A stretch of 10,953 bases of DNA, from NCBI GenBank assembly GCA_023394655.1, contig JAEXAG010000018.1, positions 1-10,953 on the forward strand, given 5' to 3'. Origin of the DNA: Pseudomonadota bacterium (GTDB lineage Bacteria; Pseudomonadota; Gammaproteobacteria; Xanthomonadales; Xanthomonadaceae). Under the pieces are notes generated by a model. The model saw only the letters and a program-made list of their open reading frames with translations. It was not told where the DNA came from and made no database searches. Shown here piece after piece: positions 1 to 6,941 of this stretch. Numbering within the stretch: the stretch's first letter is position 1; each line of letters starts with the position of its first letter. A program made the position numbers and the translations under genes.

Positions 1-53
1 GGCGCTCCCTCGTAGGTCGATACCGCGTTCATTGCATCCAACGTCAACTTCAT
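1..53 (-). CDS. Start of the gene downstream of nuoL, probably nuoM (partial, runs off the left edge)
   Basis: An ATG at 53-51 opens a frame with no stop to the window edge and encodes MKLTLDAMNAVSTYEGA. It begins 11 bases after the nuoL stop and has an AGGA motif just upstream of the ATG, so a gene very likely starts here. In canonical nuo operons the next gene is nuoM, which encodes an antiporter-like proton-pumping membrane subunit. The visible residues are not diagnostic: NuoM proteins usually open with a hydrophobic helix, which is not yet seen in these 17 residues. A second in-frame ATG at 32-30 is an alternative start. The nuoM assignment rests on gene order alone. Confidence 0.45.
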   Translation of the reverse strand, partial: MKLTLDAMNAVSTYEGA

Positions 54-64
54 GTTCCTGTGCC

Positions 65-2110
65 TCACGTCCAGGCCCGGATCAGCCAGGCGAGCAACAC
101 GATCAGGCCGATGATCATCGCGAAGGCATAGCTGTACAGGCGTCCGGTCTGCACCCGGCGGACCACCGCCGCCAGCGCACCGATGCCGCCGGCACTGCCT
201 TCCACGATCCCCTTGTCGATGACGGTGGCATCGAACCAGCGGAACATCCGCCCGATCAGCAGGCCACCACCGGCGAAACCGTTGATCCACAGCTTGTCGA
301 AGCCGTACTTCTCTTCGAGGATGCGGATCGGCAGGCGCAGCGCCCGGGCCACCTTGGCCGGCAGATCCGGCTTCCAGATGTACATCAGGGTGGCCAGCAG
401 GAAGCCCGCCAGCGCCAGCCAGAATGCCGGGGTCACGAAGCCGTGCAGCGCGAAGGCAACCGGGCCGTGCCAGTCTTCCGCGGCGATGCGTGCGATCACG
501 TCGCGCGCCTCGCTCGCGAAGATCGCGCCATCGAAGAAGCCCGGCTGCTGCAGCTTGCCGCTCCAGTCGGTGCCGAACAGCATCGGCCCGGCGGTGAAGA
601 AGCCGATCAGGATCGACGGGATCGCCAGCAGCACCAGCGGCAGGGTCACCACCCACGGCGACTCGTGCGGCTCGACCGGGCCATGGTGGCCGTGGTCGTC
701 ATCGTGGTGGGCATCGTGATGCGGCGCATCGCGGAAGCGCTCCGGCCCGAAGAAGGTCAGGTACAGCAGGCGGAAGCTGTAGAAGCTGGTCACGAAGGCA
801 CCGAGCAGCACGGCCCAGTAGCCGTACTGGGCGATGAAACCAGCAGTCTCGGAAGCGTGCTTGCCGGCCGCGACGATGATCGCGTCCTTCGAGTAGTAGC
901 CGCTGAAGAACGGCGTCGCCACCAGTGCCAGCGTGCCGATGACCGAGGTCCAGAAAGTGATCGGCATGTACTTGCGCAACCCGCCCATGCGGCGCATGTC
1001 CTGCTCGTGGTGCATGCCGATGATCACCGAGCCGGCGGCCAGGAACAGCAGCGCCTTGAAGAAGGCGTGGGTCATCAGGTGGAACACCGCCGCCGAGTAG
1101 GCCGAGACACCGAGCGCCACGGTCATGTAGCCAAGCTGCGAGAGCGTCGAATAGGCGACCACGCGCTTGATGTCGTTCTGCACCATGCCGATCAGGCCGG
1201 TCCAGAACGCGGTGGTGGCGCCGATGAACAGGATGAAGGCCAGCGCCGTCGCGGAAAGCTCGAACAGCGGCGACATGCGCGCCACCATGAAGATGCCGGC
1301 GGTGACCATCGTCGCGGCGTGGATCAGCGCCGAGATCGGGGTCGGGCCTTCCATCGAATCCGGCAGCCAGACATGCAGCGGCACCTGCGCCGACTTGCCC
1401 ATCGCTCCGATGAACAGGCAGATGCAGATGAAGGTCACCGCGGACCAGCCGGCGACACCCGGCACGGTCTGGCCATCCAGCACGGAAAGGTTGGCGAAGA
1501 CGGTGGCGTAATCGAGCGAGCCGAACCAGTACAGGATCGCCGCGATGCCGAGCAGGAAGCCGAAATCGCCGACGCGGTTGACCAGGAAGGCCTTGAGGTT
1601 GGCGAAGATCGCGGTCGGCTTGTTGAACCAGAAACCGATCAGCAAGTAGGACACGAGGCCCACCGCTTCCCAGCCGAAGAACAGCTGCAGGAAGTTGTTG
1701 CTCATCACCAGCATGAGCATGGAGAAGGTGAACAGCGAGATGTAGCTGAAGAAACGCTGGTAGCCCGGGTCTTCTTCCATGTAGCCGATGGTGTAGACGT
1801 GCACCAGCAGCGAGACGAAGGTGACCACCACCATCATCATCGCGGTCAGCTTGTCCACCAGGAAGCCGACGTGGGCGGAATAGCCGCCGACCTCGAACCA
1901 GGTGTAGACGTTCTGGTTGTACGGCAGCGCGCCCTGCCCCACCAGCTGCCACAGCACGTGGATCGACAGCGCGCAGCTGACCGCCACGCCGGCGATGGTG
2001 GCGACATGCGCGCCGGTCCGGCCCACCTGCCGGCCGAACAGGCCCGCGATGGCCGAGCCGAGTAGCGGCGCCAGGACGATGATGAGGAGTTGTGTCGTGG
2101 AAAGGGTCAT
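65..2110 (-). CDS. nuoL: NADH-quinone oxidoreductase subunit L
   Basis: The 681-residue product is the distal antiporter-like membrane subunit of complex I, which translocates protons and carries the long lateral helix. Seen in the sequence: FFGWEAVGLVSYLLIGFW with the key glutamate at E148; MGKSAQVPLHVWLPDSMEGP with the key lysine at K239; the HAATMV and NDIKRVVAYSTLSQLGYM blocks (about 264-330); and THAFFKALLFLAAG (347-360). The protein is strongly hydrophobic, with about 16 membrane segments, and ends in an amphipathic stretch plus a last hydrophobic helix at about 661-677, as in full-length NuoL. A His/Asp-rich loop lies at residues 464-482. The ATG gives the expected N-terminus leading straight into a hydrophobic helix. 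Unlike its neighbours, the gene sits after an 88-base spacer and has no strong Shine-Dalgarno sequence. Confidence 0.98.
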   Translation of the reverse strand: MTLSTTQLLIIVLAPLLGSAIAGLFGRQVGRTGAHVATIAGVAVSCALSIHVLWQLVGQGALPYNQNVYTWFEVGGYSAHVGFLVDKLTAMMMVVVTFVSLLVHVYTIGYMEEDPGYQRFFSYISLFTFSMLMLVMSNNFLQLFFGWEAVGLVSYLLIGFWFNKPTAIFANLKAFLVNRVGDFGFLLGIAAILYWFGSLDYATVFANLSVLDGQTVPGVAGWSAVTFICICLFIGAMGKSAQVPLHVWLPDSMEGPTPISALIHAATMVTAGIFMVARMSPLFELSATALAFILFIGATTAFWTGLIGMVQNDIKRVVAYSTLSQLGYMTVALGVSAYSAAVFHLMTHAFFKALLFLAAGSVIIGMHHEQDMRRMGGLRKYMPITFWTSVIGTLALVATPFFSGYYSKDAIIVAAGKHASETAGFIAQYGYWAVLLGAFVTSFYSFRLLYLTFFGPERFRDAPHHDAHHDDDHGHHGPVEPHESPWVVTLPLVLLAIPSILIGFFTAGPMLFGTDWSGKLQQPGFFDGAIFASEARDVIARIAAEDWHGPVAFALHGFVTPAFWLALAGFLLATLMYIWKPDLPAKVARALRLPIRILEEKYGFDKLWINGFAGGGLLIGRMFRWFDATVIDKGIVEGSAGGIGALAAVVRRVQTGRLYSYAFAMIIGLIVLLAWLIRAWT
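665..721 (-). other. His/Asp-rich loop segment within nuoL
   Basis: NuoL residues 464-482 contain eight histidines and four aspartates in 19 positions. They lie between a hydrophobic segment ending near residue 455 and the next one starting near 486. The segment is therefore a hydrophilic loop between membrane helices. Metal or proton binding is possible from the composition but is only inferred. Similar His-rich loops are, from memory, variable in NuoL homologues. Confidence 0.8.
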
Positions 2111-2172
2111 TTCGGGTCGCCGTCTTACCGGTGTGTGCCGCGTCTGATGCGATGGGTGTCCAGTGCCGGGGG

Positions 2173-2192
2173 CCGCCGCGCGAACGCGGCGG
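2173..2192 (-). other. Perfect intergenic stem-loop between nuoK and nuoL
   Basis: Read on the minus strand, CCGCCGCG is followed by TTCG and then CGCGGCGG: a perfect 8-base-pair GC-only stem with a UUCG loop. It begins 6 bases after the nuoK stop codon and ends 62 bases before the nuoL ATG. No T-run follows (the next bases are CCCCCGG), so it does not look like a standard intrinsic terminator. It could act as an mRNA-stabilising or processing element between the two cistrons, or as a weak attenuator. That role is inference. Confidence 0.6.
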
Positions 2193-2198
2193 TGGTCC

Positions 2199-2516
2199 TC
2201 AGCCCTTGAGCGAGTCCAGCTTCACCACTTCGATCGTGCGGCGGCTGCGGAACAACGCCACCAGGATCGCCAAGCCGATCGCCGCTTCCGCGGCCGCGAC
2301 CGTGAGGATGAAGAACACGAAGATCTGCCCGTCCGGATTCGCCAGATGGCGGGAGAACGCGACGAAGTTGATGTTGACCGCGAGCAGCAGCAGCTCCAGC
2401 GACATCAGCAGGATGATCACGTTCTTCCGGTTCAGGAAGATGCCGGCGACGGCGATGCAGAACAGCACCGCGCCCAGCGCGAGGTAATGGCCGAGGCCAA
2501 CGGGTACGTCGAACAT
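2199..2516 (-). CDS. nuoK: NADH-quinone oxidoreductase subunit K
   Basis: The 105-residue product is a small membrane subunit of complex I with three hydrophobic helices (about 9-28, 32-52 and 65-90), related to MrpC-type antiporter subunits. The two membrane glutamates that form part of the central proton path are visible: E41 in SLELLLLAVN and E77 in VAAAEAAIGLAI. They are 36 residues apart, the same spacing as E36 and E72 of Escherichia coli NuoK. The start was chosen over an upstream extension because it overlaps the nuoJ stop by one base (TGATG), follows a strong GAGGAGG at the end of nuoJ, and gives the family's usual length of about 100 residues. Confidence 0.97.
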   Translation of the reverse strand: MFDVPVGLGHYLALGAVLFCIAVAGIFLNRKNVIILLMSLELLLLAVNINFVAFSRHLANPDGQIFVFFILTVAAAEAAIGLAILVALFRSRRTIEVVKLDSLKG

Positions 2517-3139
2517 CAGCGGGCCTCCTCGTCGGCTGCGGGCTTGACCGCATCCATCTTCACCATCCGCAGGCGGTCTTCCGCGCGCACACGGGCCTGG
2601 GCAGCCGGGTTCTGGCGCTTGTTGCCGCTGCGCACGCGCAGGGCCAGCATCACCGCGGCGATCACCGCGACGGTCAGGATCACGGCCGCGAGCTCGAACG
2701 GCAGCAGGAACTTGGTGTAGAGCGTGCCGGCCAGCCACTTGGTGTTGGACACGCCGGCCTGCTCGACCACGTCCGGGCCGAAACCGGACATGCGCGACTT
2801 GATGCCGATCAGCATCAGGATCTCGACCAGCATCACCAGCGCGACCATGAAGCCGATCGGCAGGTAGCGCACGAAGCCTTCGCGCATCGGCGTGGTGTCG
2901 ATGTCCAGCATCATCACCACGAACAGGAACAGCACCATCACCGCGCCGACGTAGACGAGGATCAGGGCCACGCCGAGGAATTCCGCGCCGGCGATGATCC
3001 AGGTGCAGGCCACGGAGAAGAAGGTCAGCACCAGCAGCAGCGCGGCATGCACCGGGTTCTTCACGCTGATCACGCCGACCGCTGCCATGACGGCGGTAGC
3101 GGCGAACGCGTAGAAGGCGAGCAAGATGATCGAGTCCAT
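2516..3139 (-). CDS. nuoJ: NADH-quinone oxidoreductase subunit J
   Basis: The 207-residue product is a membrane subunit of complex I next to NuoK, NuoA and NuoH. It has five hydrophobic segments (about 1-24, 31-50, 54-78, 92-113 and 146-168). The signature third helix FLGVALILVYVGAVMVLFLF is present. Its Y63 lies in the conserved YVGAVMVLF stretch, where family members have a pi-bulge involved in coupling. The hydrophilic C-terminal tail (about 169-207) is rich in Arg, Lys, Asp and Glu and is poorly conserved in the family. The ATG is 7 bases after the nuoI stop and is preceded by GAGGA at a good spacing. Confidence 0.97.
   Translation of the reverse strand: MDSIILLAFYAFAATAVMAAVGVISVKNPVHAALLLVLTFFSVACTWIIAGAEFLGVALILVYVGAVMVLFLFVVMMLDIDTTPMREGFVRYLPIGFMVALVMLVEILMLIGIKSRMSGFGPDVVEQAGVSNTKWLAGTLYTKFLLPFELAAVILTVAVIAAVMLALRVRSGNKRQNPAAQARVRAEDRLRMVKMDAVKPAADEEAR
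2524..2530 (-). promoter_or_regulatory. Strong Shine-Dalgarno sequence for nuoK, inside nuoJ
   Basis: The minus strand reads GAGGAGG, ending 7 bases before the nuoK ATG at 2516-2514. It lies within the last codons of nuoJ and supports the 105-residue start of NuoK and independent or coupled re-initiation there. Confidence 0.8.
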
Positions 3140-3146
3140 GTCGTCC

Positions 3147-3635
3147 TCAGCGATACGGTGCGTCGGCGGCGCGGCGCTCGGCGATCTCGGCTTCGAGCCG
3201 GTCTCCGATCGCCAACAACGTCGGCTTGGTCAGGATGTTCTGGCCGCGACGGTCGAAGTGGTATTCGTGCACGTGGGTCTCGACGATCGAATCCACCGGG
3301 CAGGACTCTTCGCAGAAGCTGCAGAAGATGCACTTGAACAGGTCGATCTCGTAGCGCGTGGTGCGGCGGGTGCCGTCATCGCGGCGCTCCGAGTCGATGG
3401 TGATGGCCAGCGCCGGGCACACCGCTTCGCACAGCTTGCAGGCGATGCAGCGTTCCTCGCCGTTGGGATAGCGGCGCAGCGCGTGGATGCCGCGGAAGCG
3501 CGGCGACTGCGGCACCTTTTCCATCGGGTACATGAGCGTGTACTTCGGGCGCAGCATGTACTTGAAGGTCAGGCCGAGGCCCTTGAAGAGCTCCAGCAGC
3601 AGCAGGCTCTTGAAGTAATGGACGATGCGGTTCAC
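3147..3635 (-). CDS. nuoI: NADH-quinone oxidoreductase subunit I (2x 4Fe-4S ferredoxin subunit)
   Basis: The 162-residue product is the peripheral-arm ferredoxin-like subunit that carries clusters N6a and N6b and relays electrons from NuoG towards N2 and the quinone site. Two classic CxxCxxCxxxCP motifs are visible: C63, C66, C69, C73 (CIACKLCEAVCP) and C102, C105, C108, C112 (CIFCSFCEESCP). An amphipathic N-terminal helix (HYFKSLLLLELFKGLGLTFK) fits membrane-surface attachment. I chose the GTG at 3635-3633, 4 bases after the nuoH stop, because it gives an N-terminus (VNRIVHYFKS, with V read as Met) resembling the family. The in-frame ATG at 3692 would overlap nuoH by 53 bases and add 19 unrelated residues. 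Confidence 0.95.
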   Translation of the reverse strand: MNRIVHYFKSLLLLELFKGLGLTFKYMLRPKYTLMYPMEKVPQSPRFRGIHALRRYPNGEERCIACKLCEAVCPALAITIDSERRDDGTRRTTRYEIDLFKCIFCSFCEESCPVDSIVETHVHEYHFDRRGQNILTKPTLLAIGDRLEAEIAERRAADAPYR

Positions 3636-3639
3636 TGCC

Positions 3640-4698
3640 TCAGGCCCCCACCTTGAAGACACCGTAGAACACCATGAGCGCGGTGACGGCAATCCAGAAA
3701 ATCGTGATCGGGATGAACACCTTCCAGCCCAGGCGCATGATCTGGTCGTAGCGATAGCGCGGGAACGAGGCGCGGAACCAGATGAAGCAGCTCATGAAGA
3801 AGAACACCTTCAGGAACAGCCACCACCAGCCGTCGACCGACAGCAGCGGGATGCCCAGGCCCTGGAACGGGGAGAGCCAGCCGCCGAGGAAGAACAGCGC
3901 GGTGAGGAAGCTCACCAGGATCATGTTGGCGTATTCGGCCAGGAAGAACAGCGCGAACTGCGAACCGGAGTACTCGACCATGTGGCCGGCGACGATTTCC
4001 GACTCGCCTTCCACCACGTCGAACGGCGAGCGGTTGGTCTCGGCGACGCCCGACACGAAGTAGATGACGAACAGCGGCAGCAGCGGCAGCCAGAACCAGT
4101 CGAACAAGCCCTTGCTGCCGGCCTGCGCCATCACGATCTCGGTGAGGTTCAGGCTGCCCGCGGCGATCATCACGCCGACCAACGCGAAGCCCATCGCGAT
4201 CTCGTAGCTCACCACCTGCGACGCCGAGCGGATTGCGCCGAGGAACGCGTACTTGGAGTTGGACGCCCAGCCGGCGAGGATCACACCGTACACGCCCAGC
4301 GAGACCATCGCCAGCAGGTACAGCAGGCCGACGTTGGCGTTGGACAGCACGACCTGTGCGTCGAACGGCACCACCGCCCATGCCGCGAACGACGGTGCCA
4401 GCACGATCAACGGCGCCAGGACGTAGAGGAACTTGCTGGCCGCCGAGGGCTGCACCACTTCCTTGAACAGCAGCTTGAAGACGTCGGCGAAGGCCTGGAA
4501 GATGCCGAAGCCGACATACAGCGGCCCATGGCGGGTGTGCATCCAGCCGATCAGCTTGCGCTCCCAGACCACGTAGAAGGCCACGGTGATGATCACCGGC
4601 ACCGCGATCGCGAGGATCTTGAGGAGGATCCACAGCACCGCGCCGATGTCGCCGAGCGACAGCAGCCATTCGCGCAACGGGTCGATCACAGCATTCAT
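3640..4698 (-). CDS. nuoH: NADH-quinone oxidoreductase subunit H
   Basis: The 352-residue product is the membrane heel subunit that forms most of the quinone chamber and the E-channel. It is strongly hydrophobic, with about eight membrane helices. Signature blocks seen: ERKLIGWMHTRHGP (46-59), FQAFADVFKLLFKE (67-80), NSKYAFLGAIRSASQVVSYE (147-166) and AETNRSPFDVVEGESEIVAG (219-238), followed by EYSGSQFALFFLAEY (242-256). These carry the conserved charged residues lining the quinone cavity. The loop after residue 59 reads LYVGFG instead of the usual NRVGP-type sequence. The ATG overlaps the nuoG stop by four bases (ATGA) and is preceded by GGAGG and GAAGG motifs. Confidence 0.98.
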   Translation of the reverse strand: MNAVIDPLREWLLSLGDIGAVLWILLKILAIAVPVIITVAFYVVWERKLIGWMHTRHGPLYVGFGIFQAFADVFKLLFKEVVQPSAASKFLYVLAPLIVLAPSFAAWAVVPFDAQVVLSNANVGLLYLLAMVSLGVYGVILAGWASNSKYAFLGAIRSASQVVSYEIAMGFALVGVMIAAGSLNLTEIVMAQAGSKGLFDWFWLPLLPLFVIYFVSGVAETNRSPFDVVEGESEIVAGHMVEYSGSQFALFFLAEYANMILVSFLTALFFLGGWLSPFQGLGIPLLSVDGWWWLFLKVFFFMSCFIWFRASFPRYRYDQIMRLGWKVFIPITIFWIAVTALMVFYGVFKVGA

Positions 4699-6941
4699 AC
4701 GGCCTTCGCCTCCACACGGCTCGCGGCCAGCGGCGCGGTCGCACCATAGCCGGATTCCACCCAGACCACGCCCGGCGCGACCTTGTCGCTGAGCGAGACC
4801 GGCAGCGTGGCGGTGCCGGCCGCGGTCGAGAACTTGCCCATCGCGCCATCCGCGAGGCCCGCGGACGCGGCGGTCTGCGGATGCAGCACGGCGACTTCGC
4901 CCACGGTCAGCGGATGCGCCTGCAGCGCGGCGGCCCGGCGCACGGTGCCGTCGGTGCGATAGATCGCCTGCGAGACCGCGAGCTCCAGGCCCGGCGAGCC
5001 GGCGGCCGGGACATTGGCCGCGCGCACCGCGACGCTGCGCGGCTGCATGCCGGCACGCAGGCCGTAAAGGTCATTGAAATCGAAGCCCGGCACGGCCATG
5101 CCGCCGCCGAGCGCACGCAACACGCGCCAGCCCTCGCGGGCCTCGCCCGGCAGCTTGCCGGCCGGCTGGGTGGACTGCTCGCGGCCATCCATGTTGGTCA
5201 GCGTGCCGGCGATTTCCGGCAGCAGGCCGATCGGCAGGATCACGTCCGCGACCGCACGCGTGGAGCGGCAGGCGTAATGACTGAACGCCACCACCCTTGC
5301 ACCGCCGAGCGCGCGCATCGCGACGCCCTGGTCGGCGAAGTCCAGTCCCGGCTCGATGCCGTAAACCACGTAGGCCTGACGGGCTTCGCGCAGCATGTCC
5401 TGCGTGGCGCGCTGGCTCGGCAGCACGCCATTGCGAGCCAGGCCGACGGCATTCGCGCCCTGCGGGATGCGGCAGACGCGGGCACCGGTGCGGGCAGCGA
5501 AATCGCGCGCGGCGGCACGGATGGCCGATGCATGGGCGCCGTTCTCGGCGACGCCGCCGAGGATCACCACGATGCGCTCGGAAGCGCCGACGTCCAGCCC
5601 GCGCAGCGCCTCGGCGATCTGCGAAGGCGGCACGATGGCCTTGCCGGCCAGATCGAATGCGCAATCGAACTCGACCGGGTTGACCGAATGCACGCGCGCG
5701 CCGCGCTTCCACGCCTTGCGCACACGCTGGTGGAGCAGCGGCACTTCGTGGCGCAGGTGGCTGCCGACGATGACCACGACTTCCGCGTGCTCGATGTCTT
5801 CCACCGGAACACCGGAGATTTCTGCCACGGCGGCATCGGAAAGATCGTGCTGCGACAGGCGATGGTCGATGTTGCCGGTGCCGAGCGCTTCGGCCAGGCG
5901 GGCCAGCAGCGCACCTTCCTCGTTCGAGGTGGCCGGATGCACCAGCACGCCGAGCGCGTCGCCGGAATGCTCGCGCAGGATTCCCGAGGCCATTTCCAAT
6001 GCCTCGTCCCAACCGGCTTCGCGGAACGCAGCGGCCTCGTCGCCCGCGGCGACGCGGATCATCGGGCGCAGTGCGCGATCGGCGGCCTGCATGCCCTGGT
6101 GGGCATAGCGGTCGCGATCGGACAGCCAGCATTCATTCACGGCTTCGTTGTCGCGCGGCACGCTGCGCAGGATCTCGCCGCGGCGCACGTGATGGAACAG
6201 GTTGCTGCCCAGCGCATCATGGAAGCCCAGCGATTCACGCGCGACCAGCTCCCACGGGCGGGCCTTGAACTGGAACACCTTGTTGGTGAGCGCCCCCACC
6301 GGGCAGACGTCGATGACGTTGCCGGAGAGTTCGGTGGTCAGCGGCTCGCCGTCGTAGGTGCCGATCTGCAGGTTCTCGCCACGCTGCATGCCGCCCAGCT
6401 CGTAGGTGCCGGCGATGTCCGCGGTGAAGCGCACGCAGCGCGTGCACTGGATGCAGCGGGTCATCTCGGTGGCGACCAGCGGACCCATGTCCTCGTCGGC
6501 CACCACACGCTTGCGTTCGACGAAACGGCTCACCGATCGGCCGTAGCCGACGGACAGGTCCTGCAACTCGCATTCGCCGCCCTGGTCGCAGATCGGGCAG
6601 TCCAGCGGATGGTTGATCAGCAGGAACTCCATCACGTTGCGCTGCGATTTCAGCGCCTTCTCGCTGCGGGTGAAGACCTTCATGCCGTCGGCCACCGGGG
6701 TGGCGCAGGCCGGCAGCGGTTTCGGGCTCATGCGCCCGCCCATTTCCGCCTCGACCAGGCACATGCGGCAGTTCGCGGCGATCGGCAGCTTCTCGTGGTA
6801 GCAGAAACGCGGGATCGGGATGCCGGCCTTGTCGGCGGCATGGATGATCATGCTGTTCTTCGGGGCAGCCAGCTCCACGCCGTCGATGGTGACGGTCACG
6901 TGGTCCGGCGGAAGGTTCGGGTTCACCGGCTGCGCGCTCAT
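4695..6941 (-). CDS. nuoG: NADH-quinone oxidoreductase subunit G
   Basis: The 748-residue product is the largest peripheral-arm subunit and carries Fe-S clusters between NuoF/NuoE and NuoI. The N-terminal 2Fe-2S domain has C47, C58, C61 and C79 (N1b). The unusual His-ligated cluster N5 is seen as H111, C115, C118 and C124 in HPLDCPICDQGGEC. The N4 motif is C163, C166, C169 and C213. The remainder, from about residue 225 to the end, is a molybdopterin-oxidoreductase-like domain expected to be structural and without a cofactor. The extra N7 cluster known from E. coli and Thermus is absent: only C271 is found in the relevant stretch. The start overlaps the nuoF stop by four bases (ATGA) and follows a GGGAAGG motif. 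Confidence 0.98.
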   Translation of the reverse strand: MSAQPVNPNLPPDHVTVTIDGVELAAPKNSMIIHAADKAGIPIPRFCYHEKLPIAANCRMCLVEAEMGGRMSPKPLPACATPVADGMKVFTRSEKALKSQRNVMEFLLINHPLDCPICDQGGECELQDLSVGYGRSVSRFVERKRVVADEDMGPLVATEMTRCIQCTRCVRFTADIAGTYELGGMQRGENLQIGTYDGEPLTTELSGNVIDVCPVGALTNKVFQFKARPWELVARESLGFHDALGSNLFHHVRRGEILRSVPRDNEAVNECWLSDRDRYAHQGMQAADRALRPMIRVAAGDEAAAFREAGWDEALEMASGILREHSGDALGVLVHPATSNEEGALLARLAEALGTGNIDHRLSQHDLSDAAVAEISGVPVEDIEHAEVVVIVGSHLRHEVPLLHQRVRKAWKRGARVHSVNPVEFDCAFDLAGKAIVPPSQIAEALRGLDVGASERIVVILGGVAENGAHASAIRAAARDFAARTGARVCRIPQGANAVGLARNGVLPSQRATQDMLREARQAYVVYGIEPGLDFADQGVAMRALGGARVVAFSHYACRSTRAVADVILPIGLLPEIAGTLTNMDGREQSTQPAGKLPGEAREGWRVLRALGGGMAVPGFDFNDLYGLRAGMQPRSVAVRAANVPAAGSPGLELAVSQAIYRTDGTVRRAAALQAHPLTVGEVAVLHPQTAASAGLADGAMGKFSTAAGTATLPVSLSDKVAPGVVWVESGYGATAPLAASRVEAKAV

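Noticed and set aside
32..2065. Long plus-strand open frame of 677 codons opposite nuoL
   Set aside because: Its product is a low-complexity mix of Arg, His, Gln, Asp, Glu and Ala with no recognisable domain. It is the antisense shadow of the GC-rich nuoL coding sequence.
2173..2192. Hairpin as a rho-independent terminator of an upstream transcript
   Set aside because: No T-run follows the stem on the minus strand, and nuoL continues the same operon, so full termination here is unlikely.
2517..2738. Upstream extension of the nuoK frame to 179 residues
   Set aside because: The extra 74 residues overlap nuoJ in another frame and are Arg/Gly-rich. The ATG at 2516 has a strong ribosome binding site and the family length.
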